Shown here: positions 16,618 to 25,466 of the stretch, one piece after another
Layout of the letters: each line of letters opens with the position of its first letter
Position numbering within the stretch: position 1 is the stretch's first letter
Origin: an uncultured Oscillospiraceae bacterium
GTDB lineage: Bacteria > Bacillota > Clostridia > Oscillospirales > Ruminococcaceae
Direction of reading: 5' to 3'
Assembly (NCBI GenBank): GCA_934539585.1
Contig: CAKTCT010000004.1
Location: 1-64,000 of the forward strand
Length of the DNA: 64,000 nucleotides
Notes under the pieces: model-generated
Database searches by the model: none
The model's input: only the letters and a program-made list of their open reading frames with translations
What the model was told of the DNA's origin: nothing
Made by a program: the position numbers and the translations under genes

Positions 16618-16899
16618 ATGGCAGATGAGATCATGTATAAAGGGCGGCCCATCGTCCGCTGCAAGGACACCATGTATTACGGCCGGATGGGGGACCCCTA
16701 TGTGGTGATGCTCCAGGTGAAGTCCCACAAGGACTTCAAGGACCTTTCCCTTTCCGACACCATTTCGGTGCAGATGATGGCCACGGACCTTTCGCTGCCG
16801 CCCCAGAAGCTGATCGTCAAGCGGGCGGACAAACAGGGGCTTTACCAGGCCCTGGACATCGCGGCCGTCTGGCTGGACCGGGAAGAAAAAGTCAACTGA
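16618..16899 (+). CDS. Small conserved protein of unknown function (93 aa)
   Basis: A 93-residue acidic/basic mixed protein beginning MADEIMYKGRPIVR and ending WLDREEKVN. It has a very strong ribosome site (AGAAGGAGG, seven bases before ATG), its own promoter and its own terminator, so it is clearly a real monocistronic gene. No signal peptide, membrane segment or known motif is visible. The sequence has the look of a small beta-rich, single-domain protein with a central LSLSDTISVQMMATDLSLPP stretch. I do not recognise a function. Confidence 0.85.
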   Translation: MADEIMYKGRPIVRCKDTMYYGRMGDPYVVMLQVKSHKDFKDLSLSDTISVQMMATDLSLPPQKLIVKRADKQGLYQALDIAAVWLDREEKVN

Positions 16900-16907
16900 A
16901 ACGGCGC

Positions 16908-16941
16908 AGGCCCTCTCCGGAAGGAGGGGGCCTTTTCTTTT
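16908..16941 (+). terminator. Terminator of the 93-residue gene
   Basis: An 11-base-pair stem (16908-16918 with 16923-16933), GGAA loop and a T-rich tail TTTTCTTTT, starting nine bases after the stop codon. Confidence 0.9.
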
Positions 16942-16942
16942 G

Positions 16943-17800
16943 TCAGGAGAGCTCCCGGTCGATCCGGTCCCGGTAGTATTCGTCGGGAAAGCGCTTCCGG
17001 ACGTACCCGTGGAGGCCGGTCTCCGACCTGCGGAAGGTGTTCCAACCGGTTTCCGCGTCCACGGAGGCGGTTCCGCGGACCAGGCGGTACCCGGCCCGTT
17101 CCTCGTCCCCCAGGACAGCCATCTGCACCAGCATCGGGTCCCAGGAGCTCCGGCCCTCCGGGGAGCCATGGTCCGCCAGGGCCTGATGAAGCAGGCTGTC
17201 CGGAGAAAGGCGGCCTCCCGTAATCACGGAAGCGCCGGCCTCGAACCCCAGGAAGGTCACAGGGACCGGCGCGTGCTCGCAGAGGAAATGCCCCGCCCTT
17301 GCGGAGCGCAGGTTCCGGGCAAAATTGTTTTCCCGTCCGGGATTTTCGTCCCATTTACCCGCCATCACCCACAGCTTCGCGACCTTTTCCCGGAACAGCT
17401 CCGGGGCGCTTTCCAGAACGCGGGCCAGCACCTGGGGATAGCCGATCTCGATGATCTCCACCGGCTCCTTGCTTTCGCGCAGCAGGCGGAGGTACAGCTG
17501 GACGGCATCCGGGACGCTGTCGTTTCCGGGAACCCCGCCGCTGATCGCCGCCAGCCGTTTCTGGTAGGGAGGATTCCCGCCGAAATCCGTCGCCTCACGG
17601 TCGATGCCGATGGGGACGTCCGGCAGGCCGCAGTCCTTCAGGAAGTTGGTCAGGGACGCCGTCGAATCGGCCATGCAGGCGTTGATGCCGATGCCCAGCA
17701 GCCCGACCCTCCGGGCCAGCACGGCGTTGGCCAGCAGCTTGATGGCAACGGCGTCGTCGCAGTCTGTCCACCAATCGGTGCCCAGTATGAAGTTCCGCAT
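16943..17800 (-). CDS. Inosine-uridine nucleoside hydrolase-like protein
   Basis: 285 residues beginning MRNFILGTDWWTDCDDAVAIK. The aspartates at 9, 13, 15 and 16 reproduce the calcium-binding DxxxDxDD motif of the nucleoside N-ribohydrolase family, and NNFARNLRSA and WDPMLVQ match later conserved positions. Such enzymes split ribonucleosides into base and ribose; the substrate here cannot be told. It is the last gene of the der-plsY-gpsA operon: the ribosome site AGGAG overlaps the gpsA stop codon four bases upstream of the start. Confidence 0.8.
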   Translation of the reverse strand: MRNFILGTDWWTDCDDAVAIKLLANAVLARRVGLLGIGINACMADSTASLTNFLKDCGLPDVPIGIDREATDFGGNPPYQKRLAAISGGVPGNDSVPDAVQLYLRLLRESKEPVEIIEIGYPQVLARVLESAPELFREKVAKLWVMAGKWDENPGRENNFARNLRSARAGHFLCEHAPVPVTFLGFEAGASVITGGRLSPDSLLHQALADHGSPEGRSSWDPMLVQMAVLGDEERAGYRLVRGTASVDAETGWNTFRRSETGLHGYVRKRFPDEYYRDRIDRELS

Positions 17801-17804
17801 ACGC

Positions 17805-18818
17805 TTACTCCTGCCCCTGGAGCCAGACCTGCTCGTTCTCGTGGCGGTTGGGGCGGCCCATGAGGGCGGCCACAGCCTCCCGGGGAGATTTTCCGTCCAG
17901 GATCAGGCAGAGCTGCTCGGTAATGGGCATGGGGACCCCGGCCTCCTGGGCCAGCTCCCAGGCAGTGCGGGCGGCGATGCAGCCCTCCACGGTCATGCCG
18001 ATGCGGCGGACGGCCTCCTCGGGGGGGACGCCCTGGCCGATGAGGATACCCGCCCGGTGGTTCCGGGAGTGCATGCTGGTGCAGGTGACGATAAGGTCCC
18101 CCACGCCTGCCAGTCCAGAGAAGGTGGCCGGGTCCGCGCCCATGGCCACGCCCAGCCGGGAAATCTCGGCCAGACCCCGGGTGATCAGGGCGGCCTTGGT
18201 GTTGTCCCCCAGCTGGAGCCCGTCGCAGATGCCTGCGCAGACGGCGATGATATTCTTCAGGGCCCCGCCCAGCTCCACGCCGGTCACATCGTCGTTGACA
18301 TACAGCCGGAGGGTGGGGTTGGAAAGGGTCCGCTGGACCCACTCGGCGCTTTCCCGGTCCCGGGAGGCGGCGACAATGGTGGTGGGCACCCCCCGGGCGA
18401 TCTCCTCCGCGTGGGAGGGCCCGGAAAGGACCACCATGGGCCGGTGGGGGATTTCCTCCGTGATCACCTGGGAGAGCCGCTTTTTGCTGCCCTTTTCCAG
18501 ACCCTTGCCCACATTGGCCACAACGGCCCCGGGAGCAAGATAAGGGGCGGCGGTCCGGGCGGTTTCCCGGACGGCGAAGGAGGGGACCGCCAGGATCACC
18601 AGCTCCGCATCCCGGATGGCGGAAATATCCGCCGTCAGCTCGATGGCGGAATCCACCGGGACCCCGGGAAGGAGCCGCTTATGCTCGCCGTACTGGCGGA
18701 TCTCGGCGATCTCCTGGGGAAATTTCCCCCAGAGGGTGACCTGGTGGCCGTATCGATGGCACATGACGGACAGGGCGACGCCGAAGCCGCCGGTGCCCAG
18801 AATGGCAATTTTGGACAT
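17805..18818 (-). CDS. gpsA: NAD(P)-dependent glycerol-3-phosphate dehydrogenase
   Basis: 337 residues, the normal GpsA length. The N-terminal nucleotide site is ILGTGGFGVALS (6-17), followed by NVGKGLE, the LSGPSHAEEIARG motif and the catalytic-lysine region GGALKNIIAVCAGICDGL. It makes sn-glycerol 3-phosphate from dihydroxyacetone phosphate for phospholipid synthesis. The next gene upstream is plsY, which uses this product, so the pair is functionally linked. RBS GAAAGGA lies at a good distance from ATG 18818. Confidence 0.97.
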   Translation of the reverse strand: MSKIAILGTGGFGVALSVMCHRYGHQVTLWGKFPQEIAEIRQYGEHKRLLPGVPVDSAIELTADISAIRDAELVILAVPSFAVRETARTAAPYLAPGAVVANVGKGLEKGSKKRLSQVITEEIPHRPMVVLSGPSHAEEIARGVPTTIVAASRDRESAEWVQRTLSNPTLRLYVNDDVTGVELGGALKNIIAVCAGICDGLQLGDNTKAALITRGLAEISRLGVAMGADPATFSGLAGVGDLIVTCTSMHSRNHRAGILIGQGVPPEEAVRRIGMTVEGCIAARTAWELAQEAGVPMPITEQLCLILDGKSPREAVAALMGRPNRHENEQVWLQGQE

Positions 18819-18842
18819 GATGGGTTCCTTTCTATGGACGGG

Positions 18843-19496
18843 TCAGGACTTTTTCTTCTGGCCCAGCTTGTTTTCTGTGCCGTTTAACAGCCGCCGGATG
18901 TTGGAACGGTGCATGAAAATGACGATGCCGCCGATGACCAGAGCCGACAGGGCGTTGAGGAAGGGGTGGGGCGCTTTCCGCAGCAGGTCCACGATCAGGG
19001 TGGAAACCGGATACGCCGCCGCGGCGGAGATGGACCCCAGGGAGACCGTCCGGGTAAAGGCCACCACAATAAGGAACACCGCCAGGATGATCAGCAGCAC
19101 CCGCCAGTTGAGGACCAGAATCACTCCGGCGGAAACCAGAATCCCCTTGCCGCCCCGGAACCCGTAGAAAATGGGGAAGCAGTGGCCCAGCATGGCGAAC
19201 AGCCCCAGGAAATAGTCTCCGTAAAAGGGAATCCCTCCCCCTAGAAGATGGAGGATCAGCCGCCCCACCAGCACCGCCGCCACGCCCTTGCAGAAGTCGC
19301 CCAGGGTGACAAGGACCGCCGGGCCCTTGCCCAGGGTCCGGAGGACGTTGGTCATTCCGGCGTTGCCGCTGCCGTAGTCCCGGATGTCCTTTTTGGCAAA
19401 GAGCCTGGTGATGATGATGGCGAAGTTGATGCTCCCGATAAGGTAGGCTGCCACTGCCGCCAGCAGCAGCGCCAGAATCTGAAGGAAGATTTCCAT
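18843..19496 (-). CDS. plsY: Acyl-phosphate:glycerol-3-phosphate acyltransferase
   Basis: 217 residues, strongly hydrophobic with about five membrane segments. Family motifs are visible: AYLIGSINFAIII, the GSGNAGMTNVLRTLGK loop, GHCFPIFYGFRGGKG and a C-terminal MHRSNIRRLLNGTENK. The enzyme places the first acyl group on glycerol 3-phosphate, using acyl phosphate, at the membrane. Encoded 24 bases upstream of gpsA and downstream of der, as in many Clostridia. Confidence 0.96.
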   Translation of the reverse strand: MEIFLQILALLLAAVAAYLIGSINFAIIITRLFAKKDIRDYGSGNAGMTNVLRTLGKGPAVLVTLGDFCKGVAAVLVGRLILHLLGGGIPFYGDYFLGLFAMLGHCFPIFYGFRGGKGILVSAGVILVLNWRVLLIILAVFLIVVAFTRTVSLGSISAAAAYPVSTLIVDLLRKAPHPFLNALSALVIGGIVIFMHRSNIRRLLNGTENKLGQKKKS

Positions 19497-19523
19497 GGTG
19501 CTCGTCCTTTCCGTGCAGTCAGA

Positions 19524-20858
19524 TCAATCGGTATCATTGCGGTCCCGCTCCCGCACTAGGAAGCGGACCGGCGTCCCGTCCAGGCCGAAAGTCTCCCGGA
19601 TCTGGTTTTCCAGATACCGCTGGTAGGAGAAGTGGAACAGCTCCCGGCGGTTGACAAAGGCCACAAATGTCGGGGGCTTGGTGGAGGCCTGGGTGATATA
19701 GTAGATTTTCAGGCGGCGGCCCTTGTCCGACGGGGGCTGGACCCGGGCGGTAGCCGTCGCCAGCAGGTCGTTGAGGGCGCCGGTGGGGACCCGGATGGCG
19801 TTTTTGGCCGCCACGTCGTGGATCATCTCATAGAGTTTGGGAATCCGCTGGCCGGTCAGGGCGGAGATGAAGATGAAGGGCGCGTAGCTCATGAAGCTGA
19901 AATCCACCTGGAGCTTGTCGGTGAACTCCTTCATGGTCCTGTCGGTCTTATCCGCCACGGCGTCCCATTTGTTCACGGCGACGATGCAGGCTTTGCCCTG
20001 TTCATGGGCGTACCCGGCGACCTTGGAGTCCTGCTCGGTGAAGCCCTCGGTGGCATCGATCATAATGACGCAGACGTCGGCCCGGTCCACGGCCATGTAG
20101 GACCGGAGGACGCTGTACCGCTCCACGTTTTCCAGAACCTTGGATTTCCGCCGGATTCCGGCGGTATCGATAAAGACGAACTTGCCGTACTGGTTCTCGA
20201 TGCGGGTATCCACGGCGTCCCGGGTGGTCCCGGCGATGTCGGAGACGATCATCCGGTCCTCTCCGGCCAGGCGGTTGATCAGGGAGGATTTTCCCACGTT
20301 GGGCTTGCCGATAACCGCCACCTTGACGGTGTCGTCGTCAGCGTCGTCGTCCTCCTCGGCGGGGAGGTGCCGGAGGACCTCGTCCAGCAGGTCGCCGGTG
20401 CCGTGTCCGTGGACGGAAGACACCGCAATGGGGTCCCCCAAGCCCAGATTGTAGAACTCATAGAACTCCGGCGGCGCTTCGCCGATGCTGTCGGCCTTGT
20501 TGACGCAGAGGACGATGGGCTTGCCGCTTTTCTGGAGCATTGCCGCCACGTCCTGATCCGTAGCCGTCACGCCGGAGAGCAGGTCCGTCACCAGAATGAT
20601 GACGTCGGCGCTCTGAATGGCGACTTCCGCCTGGCGGCGCATCTGGGCCAGGATGGGGTCGTCGGAATGGGGCTCGATGCCGCCGGTGTCCACCAGCATG
20701 AAGCTCCGGTCCAGCCACTCGCAGGAGGCGTAGATCCGGTCCCGGGTCACGCCGGGGGTGTCCTCCACAATGGAGATGCGCTTGCCCACCAGCTTGTTGA
20801 ACAGGGTCGATTTGCCCACGTTGGGGCGGCCGACCACTGCGACGATAGGTTTGGCCAT
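19524..20858 (-). CDS. der: Ribosome-assembly GTPase Der (EngA)
   Basis: 444 residues with two consecutive GTPase domains, each with its P-loop (GRPNVGKSTLFNKL at 9-22 and GKPNVGKSSLINRL near 178-191), DTGG/DTAG switch motifs and NKAD/NKWD specificity motifs. A KH-like domain ends the protein (KIYYITQASTKPPTFVAFVN). Der is needed for 50S subunit maturation. It starts 27 bases downstream of the DUF512 gene in the same operon. Confidence 0.98.
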   Translation of the reverse strand: MAKPIVAVVGRPNVGKSTLFNKLVGKRISIVEDTPGVTRDRIYASCEWLDRSFMLVDTGGIEPHSDDPILAQMRRQAEVAIQSADVIILVTDLLSGVTATDQDVAAMLQKSGKPIVLCVNKADSIGEAPPEFYEFYNLGLGDPIAVSSVHGHGTGDLLDEVLRHLPAEEDDDADDDTVKVAVIGKPNVGKSSLINRLAGEDRMIVSDIAGTTRDAVDTRIENQYGKFVFIDTAGIRRKSKVLENVERYSVLRSYMAVDRADVCVIMIDATEGFTEQDSKVAGYAHEQGKACIVAVNKWDAVADKTDRTMKEFTDKLQVDFSFMSYAPFIFISALTGQRIPKLYEMIHDVAAKNAIRVPTGALNDLLATATARVQPPSDKGRRLKIYYITQASTKPPTFVAFVNRRELFHFSYQRYLENQIRETFGLDGTPVRFLVRERDRNDTD

Positions 20859-20884
20859 GATCGTATCCTTTCTTTTGTCCGCGC

Positions 20885-22198
20885 TCAGGCTTCCTCGCCC
20901 AGAATACAGCGCAGAAGGTCATATCCGTCGGAGGCGGGCACCACCGTCACCGGCACGCCCAACGCCTCCTCCACCTCCGGCAGGCTCACGTCGTCCAGAA
21001 AGACGTCCTCGTGATACCGGAGCATCACATCGGGGATCAGCACCGCGTCTCCCAGGTCACGGCCCTTCAGCTGGGCCACAAGGTCCCGGCCGGTGATCAG
21101 CCCGGCCACGGTAATACTATGTCCAAAAAAGTCGTTTTGTATGGGGACCACGGTCCCCTTTAAATTATGCCATCTTTCCGCGGCCTCGTCAACCAGTTTC
21201 TGGAGAAAAGGCGCCGCCGCCGTCCCTGTTGCCAGGGTGAACCGCCGGACCCGGTCGTCGATGTCGAAGAAGTCAAAGGCCCCCCGGAACTGCTCCCGCT
21301 GGAGGGTCAGCATCCCCACGCCGTTTTCCAGCTGGCCGTAGTCGCCGTAGAAGTCGTTATCCGGCAGCTCCCGGCCCGCCTCCAGATAAAATTCGTCGGA
21401 GGCGTAAAAAATCCGCGCCCCGGTCCTTTCCAACTGCTCCCCGGCGAAGCGGTCGATGGTGTCAATGACCGCCCCGGCCTCCTCCGGCGTATAGGGCAGC
21501 AGGGGATAGAGCCCGTCCCGGTACTTGGTCAGCCCCACCGGCACGCAGGAGACGGTTTTCAACGCCGGGACCAGCTTCGACAGGTCCCGGAGGCTCCGTT
21601 CCAGCTCCGGTCCGTCGTTCAATCCCGGGCAGAGGACCAGCTGGGCGTTCATGGCGATCCCCGCCTCCGCAAAGCGGTCCATGATCTTCAGCGCCTCCCC
21701 GGCGAAGCGGTTGTTCATCATTCTGCACCGCAGCTCCGGGTTGGTGGTGTGAACGGAGACGTTGATGGGGGAGATTTTCATCCGGATGGTCCGCTGGATG
21801 TCGTGCTCGCTTAAATTGGTCAGGGTGATATAGTTGCCGTAGAGGAAGCTCATCCGGGCGTCGTCGTCCTTGAAGTACAGCGTCTCCCGCATCCCCGGCG
21901 GCATCTGGTCGATGAAGCAGAAGACGCACTTGTTCCGGCAGGTCCGCTGCTTGTCCATGAGGTAGGTGTCAAAGAGGAGGCCGGGCTCCTCGTACTCGTC
22001 CTTGTGGAGGACGGCTTTCCGCTCCCGGCCGTCGGCGCCCCGGAGGGTCAGGGTCAGCCGGGGCTCCAGCATGTAAAAGCGGTAGTCCAGCACGTCGTCG
22101 ATTTCATGGCCGTTGATGGCCGTCAGCTGGTCCCCGGACCGTATTTTCAGCCGGGACGCCGGGCTGCCGGGCTCCACGCCTGCGATGTGTACGGGCAT
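20885..22198 (-). CDS. DUF512 radical-SAM protein with N-terminal PDZ domain
   Basis: 437 residues. Residues 1-65 form a PDZ-like domain (IAGVEPGSPASRLKIRSGDQL). A radical-SAM CxxxCxxC cluster follows at Cys87, Cys91 and Cys94 (TCRNKCVFCF), and the DUF512 C-terminal domain ends the protein. The start was set at ATG 22198 (MPVHIAGV) because GGAAGGAGGG precedes it; the longer frame would cross the rpmF terminator. It is next to der in most Clostridia, which hints at a link to ribosome or tRNA biology, but the biochemical role is not established. The call of the domain order is firm. Confidence 0.9.
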   Translation of the reverse strand: MPVHIAGVEPGSPASRLKIRSGDQLTAINGHEIDDVLDYRFYMLEPRLTLTLRGADGRERKAVLHKDEYEEPGLLFDTYLMDKQRTCRNKCVFCFIDQMPPGMRETLYFKDDDARMSFLYGNYITLTNLSEHDIQRTIRMKISPINVSVHTTNPELRCRMMNNRFAGEALKIMDRFAEAGIAMNAQLVLCPGLNDGPELERSLRDLSKLVPALKTVSCVPVGLTKYRDGLYPLLPYTPEEAGAVIDTIDRFAGEQLERTGARIFYASDEFYLEAGRELPDNDFYGDYGQLENGVGMLTLQREQFRGAFDFFDIDDRVRRFTLATGTAAAPFLQKLVDEAAERWHNLKGTVVPIQNDFFGHSITVAGLITGRDLVAQLKGRDLGDAVLIPDVMLRYHEDVFLDDVSLPEVEEALGVPVTVVPASDGYDLLRCILGEEA

Positions 22199-22217
22199 GA
22201 TCCGCCCTCCTTCCTTG

Positions 22218-22254
22218 AAAAAAAGCGCCCGATAAAGCTTACGCCTTATCGGGC
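22218..22254 (-). terminator. Terminator of yceD-rpmF
   Basis: Nine-base-pair stem GCCCGATAA/TTATCGGGC (22227-22235 with 22246-22254) followed on the minus strand by GC and seven T residues. It separates rpmF from the DUF512-der operon. Confidence 0.88.
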
Positions 22255-22282
22255 CGCGCAAAATCTCGTCAAAAAGCGGCGC

Positions 22283-22465
22283 TTACGCCTCTTTCTTGAT
22301 AACCTCTACGCCTTTGTAATATCCGCAGTGCGGGCACACCTTGTGAGGAGCTTTCAGCTCGCCGCACTGGGTGCATTTGGAGAAGGCAGGCATGGGGAGT
22401 TTCCACACGTTGGAACGGCGTTTGTCTCTCCGGGCCTTCGAAACTTTTCTCTTCGGTACTGCCAT
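22283..22465 (-). CDS. rpmF: 50S ribosomal protein L32
   Basis: 60 residues beginning MAVPKRKVSKARRDKRR, the typical L32 start, with a zinc ribbon of two CxxC pairs (CTQC and CPHC, residues about 31-47). It follows the YceD gene by 43 bases, the standard bacterial arrangement. Confidence 0.98.
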   Translation of the reverse strand: MAVPKRKVSKARRDKRRSNVWKLPMPAFSKCTQCGELKAPHKVCPHCGYYKGVEVIKKEA

Positions 22466-22508
22466 GATTGCACCTCCTTCGTCTGATTAAGGGCCGAGGC
22501 GCGGCGCC

Positions 22509-23000
22509 TCAGTCCAATAATTGGCTCAAAACGGCAAGTCTGGGGTCAATCTGCTTTGTCTCGCAGTTGCAGCTGCCTTCGTTCAGGTTTTTCCCGCACT
22601 GGGAGCAAAGCCCCTTGCAGTCCTCCGAGCAGAGCACCTTCGTCGGAAGCTCCAGCAGGATATCGGTCCGTGCCAGGTCCTCCAGGTCCAGAACGCTGTC
22701 CGCGCAGACCAGGTAGTCGTCGTTTGCGGAATTGAGCTTCTGCACCAGAATGTGTTCAAACTCCAGAGTTTCTTCCCGTTGGAAGGACTTCAGGCACCGG
22801 TCGCAGACCAGATTCAGGACAAACTTCACACAGAAAACCAGCCGTACCACACCGGCGCGGTTTTCAATTTCTCCGGAACAGTCCACGGGGGTCTGAAAAG
22901 GGAAGCCGCCATACAGCTCTTCGCCTGAAAAATCGAAGGAGCACCGGAATTCCTTCCGTTCCCCAATGATTTCAAACAGCTGTCTCAGGTTCAGTTTCAT
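22509..23000 (-). CDS. YceD/DUF177 family protein
   Basis: 163 residues of the DUF177 family, implicated in large-subunit rRNA accumulation in plants and bacteria. Diagnostic features are VRLVFCVKFVLNLVCDRCLK, VLDLEDLARTDILLELPTKVLCSEDCKGLCSQCGKNLNEGSC and the short end. The C-terminal cysteines could bind a metal. It is cotranscribed with rpmF, the conserved yceD-rpmF pair, from a consensus promoter. Confidence 0.93.
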   Translation of the reverse strand: MKLNLRQLFEIIGERKEFRCSFDFSGEELYGGFPFQTPVDCSGEIENRAGVVRLVFCVKFVLNLVCDRCLKSFQREETLEFEHILVQKLNSANDDYLVCADSVLDLEDLARTDILLELPTKVLCSEDCKGLCSQCGKNLNEGSCNCETKQIDPRLAVLSQLLD

Positions 23001-23028
23001 CTCGACACCTCATAATGCCACAAAATTT

Positions 23029-23057
23029 ATTATAGCCCAGGTTTTTGGGCTTGTCAA
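23029..23057 (-). promoter_or_regulatory. Consensus promoter of yceD-rpmF
   Basis: TTGACA (23057-23052), a 17-base spacer and TATAAT (23034-23029). The spacer holds a small inverted repeat GCCCA/TGGGC that could place a regulator or pause element. Start of yceD is 29 bases downstream of the -10 box. Confidence 0.9.
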
Positions 23058-23075
23058 CAGTTTTTTGGGATTTTT

Positions 23076-23588
23076 TCAGCTTTTCGCCCCGGAATTCTCC
23101 GCCGAAAGGCTGCCGCCGCCCTTTTCCATGGCGACGCTCCCGGTGCGGACCACGCTTTTCAGGCCGTAGGGCCGGCAAAGGGAGAGGAAATTCTCCACCC
23201 GTTCGGTGGTATCGCAGAATTCCACGGTAACGGAGGTCCGGGTCACATCGCAGATTTTCCCTCCGGCCAGAGCCGCCAGCTCGGAGATTTCCCCCCGGGT
23301 CCTGGCGGTGGCAAAGACCTTGACCAAAGCAAGCTCCCGGCTGATGATGTCCTCCGGGGCGAAATCCCGGACCTTGATGACGTCGATAAGCTTGTTGAGC
23401 TGCTTGCCCAGCTGCTCCATGACGTTTTCCCGGTCGTCGGCCACAATGGTGATGCAGGAGACCGAGGGGTCCGTGGTGGTGCCCACGGCCAGGCTCTCGA
23501 TATTGAAGCCCCGGCGGGCAAACAGCCCCGCCACCCGGGACAGAACGCCGGGGTGGTTCTCCACCAGGACGGATAGGGTATGCTTCAT
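23076..23588 (-). CDS. ilvN: Acetolactate synthase small (regulatory) subunit
   Basis: 170 residues beginning MKHTLSVLVENHPGVLSRVAGLFARRGFNIESLAVG, the ACT-domain signature of the IlvN/IlvH subunit that binds valine for feedback control. A second ACT-like half follows (RELALVKVFATAR...TSVTVEFCDTTERVENFLSLCRPYGL). The start at 23588 is the family start; the longer frame upstream is antisense-like extension inside ilvB's 3' end. It begins 16 bases after the ilvB stop. Confidence 0.96.
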   Translation of the reverse strand: MKHTLSVLVENHPGVLSRVAGLFARRGFNIESLAVGTTTDPSVSCITIVADDRENVMEQLGKQLNKLIDVIKVRDFAPEDIISRELALVKVFATARTRGEISELAALAGGKICDVTRTSVTVEFCDTTERVENFLSLCRPYGLKSVVRTGSVAMEKGGGSLSAENSGAKS

Positions 23589-23604
23589 CTCAAACGTCTC
23601 CTTC

Positions 23605-25236
23605 CTAGGCCAGGGGATGGGGCGGCAGCGTGGGCTCCTCCGGGTCCACCGCCGCCTCCAGAAGGAAGGGCCCCTCCGCCGAAAGCAGCGCGTCCAGGGC
23701 CGCCGGGATTTCCGACGCCATGGACAGCCGCCGGGCCGGGATGCCGTAAGCCTCCGCCAGCCTGACAAAATCCGGGCTGCCGTCCAGACAGACGGCGGTC
23801 TCCCCGCCGCCGTGGTCCCGCTGATACTCTGCCACCATACCCAGCCGGTTGTTGGCAAAGACCAGAATCTTCACCCCTACGCCGTGCTGCCGCAGAGCCG
23901 CCAGCTCCATCATGGACATCTGGAAGGACCCGTCGCCGCAGACCGCGATCACCTGCTTTTCCGGGCAGGCGATTTTGGCCCCCATGGCCGCGGGAATGGC
24001 GCAGCCCATGGTCCCCATGCCCCCGGAGGTGAGAAACCGCCCGCCGGGAACGTGAAAGGCCCCCACGGCCCAGATCTGGTTCTGCCCCACGTCGGCGGCC
24101 AGGACGCTGCCCGGCTCCATCCGGGCGGAAAGGGCCTCCAGAACCTGCCGGGGGTCCAGCCGGTCCCCGGCGGGGAACCGGGCCTTCCCGGCCTCCTTAT
24201 AATGGAGGACCTCCCGTTCCCAGTCGGGGTAGGTAAGTCCTCCCTGGGCCAGCTCCCCGGCCAGCTGGGTCAGGATCAGCCGCAGATCGCCCACCACCGG
24301 AATGTCCGCCGGGATGTTCTTGCCGATCTCCGCCGGATCGATGTCCATGTGGAGGACCTTTTTGTCCCGGGCCAGCAGCTCCGGGGCGGGGATGGACCGG
24401 TCGCCCACCCGGGTCCCGGCCAGGATCAGCAGGTCCGCCCGGGAAAGGGCCAGGTTGGCGGCCCCGTCGCCGTGGACGCCGATCATGCCCAAATCCAGGG
24501 CCCACCCGTCGGGAAGGGCCCCCACCCCCATCATGGTGTGGACCGCCGGAGTCCTGGCCAGCCGGAGGAATTCCTCCAGGGCCTGCCGCGCCCCGGAAGC
24601 GAACACGCCGCCTCCCGCCACCAGCAGGGGACGGTCTGCGTGACGGATGGCCTCCGCCGCCCGGCGGACCTGTCCCGCGTGGCCGTAGGCGCTGGGCCGG
24701 TAGGAGCGGATGGAGATTTCCTCAGGATAGGCAAACTTCGTCTCCATCTGCTGCACGTCCACGGGAACGTCGATAAGCACCGGCCCCGGACGTCCGGTCC
24801 GGGCGATGTAAAAGGCTTCCTTGAAGACCCGGCAGGTGTCGGCGGGATTCTTTAACAGGTAGCTGTGCTTGATGAAGGGCTCCACCATGCCGGTGGTGTC
24901 CACCTCCTGGAAAACATCCCGGCCCAGCAGGTGGGAATCCACCTGGCCGGTGATGACCACCAGGGGCACCGAGTCCATGTACGCCGACGCCACGCCGCTG
25001 ATGAGGTTGGTGGCCCCGGGCCCGGAGGTGGCTACGCAGACCCCGCACCGCCCGCTTAACCGGGCGTAGCCCCCGGCGGCGTGACCGGCGTTCTGCTCCG
25101 TCCGGACCAGGATGTGGCGGATGTCCGACCGGGCCAGAGCGTCGTAAAAGGGACAGATGGCCGCCCCGGGATACCCGAACAGCACCGGAACGCCCTCGCT
25201 TTCCAAACACCGCACCATGGCCTCGCTGACCTTCAT
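23605..25236 (-). CDS. ilvB: Acetolactate synthase large (catalytic) subunit
   Basis: 543 residues, first committed enzyme of branched-chain amino-acid synthesis. The catalytic glutamate is Glu47 (RTEQNAGHAAGGYARLSG), and SGPGATNLI marks the substrate-site loop. The thiamine diphosphate motif runs from CGDGSFQ (near residue 430) to FANN. Start at ATG 25236 has GGAGGTG eight bases upstream; the longer frame runs through the promoter at 25268-25296 and is not used. No T-box or attenuator can fit in the leader of roughly 30 bases. Confidence 0.97.
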   Translation of the reverse strand: MKVSEAMVRCLESEGVPVLFGYPGAAICPFYDALARSDIRHILVRTEQNAGHAAGGYARLSGRCGVCVATSGPGATNLISGVASAYMDSVPLVVITGQVDSHLLGRDVFQEVDTTGMVEPFIKHSYLLKNPADTCRVFKEAFYIARTGRPGPVLIDVPVDVQQMETKFAYPEEISIRSYRPSAYGHAGQVRRAAEAIRHADRPLLVAGGGVFASGARQALEEFLRLARTPAVHTMMGVGALPDGWALDLGMIGVHGDGAANLALSRADLLILAGTRVGDRSIPAPELLARDKKVLHMDIDPAEIGKNIPADIPVVGDLRLILTQLAGELAQGGLTYPDWEREVLHYKEAGKARFPAGDRLDPRQVLEALSARMEPGSVLAADVGQNQIWAVGAFHVPGGRFLTSGGMGTMGCAIPAAMGAKIACPEKQVIAVCGDGSFQMSMMELAALRQHGVGVKILVFANNRLGMVAEYQRDHGGGETAVCLDGSPDFVRLAEAYGIPARRLSMASEIPAALDALLSAEGPFLLEAAVDPEEPTLPPHPLA

Positions 25237-25267
25237 CGCCAACACCTCCGCTTGTCTCTGTACCGCT

Positions 25268-25296
25268 ATTATACGAGTTTTCCCGCCCCTCGTCAA
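25268..25296 (-). promoter_or_regulatory. Promoter of ilvBN
   Basis: TTGACG (25296-25291), 17-base spacer, TATAAT (25273-25268), about 30 bases before the ilvB start. Confidence 0.85.
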
Positions 25297-25431
25297 GAAA
25301 TCCCGGGCGGAAAGTCTGTTTGTTTCCGAAAATATTTTTCGATTTTCTACGGAATGTTGAAAACTCTGTGGATTATGTGGAAATCCTCCCGGGGAATCCC
25401 GGGCCAAATTCCGACAGTCTGAATAAAATTC

Positions 25432-25460
25432 TTGACAATCTGCCTTTCAGGTTATAAAAT
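25432..25460 (+). promoter_or_regulatory. Promoter for the structured RNA and rny
   Basis: TTGACA (25432-25437), 17-base spacer, TAAAAT (25455-25460). Predicted start near 25467, 300 bases ahead of rny. The 25297-25431 stretch before it holds no gene; a CCCGGG-type hairpin lies near 25386-25403. Confidence 0.85.
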
Positions 25461-25466
25461 AGAAAA

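Noticed and set aside
25237..25267. T-box or leader-peptide attenuator for ilvBN
   Set aside because: The predicted leader is only about 30 bases, too short for either.
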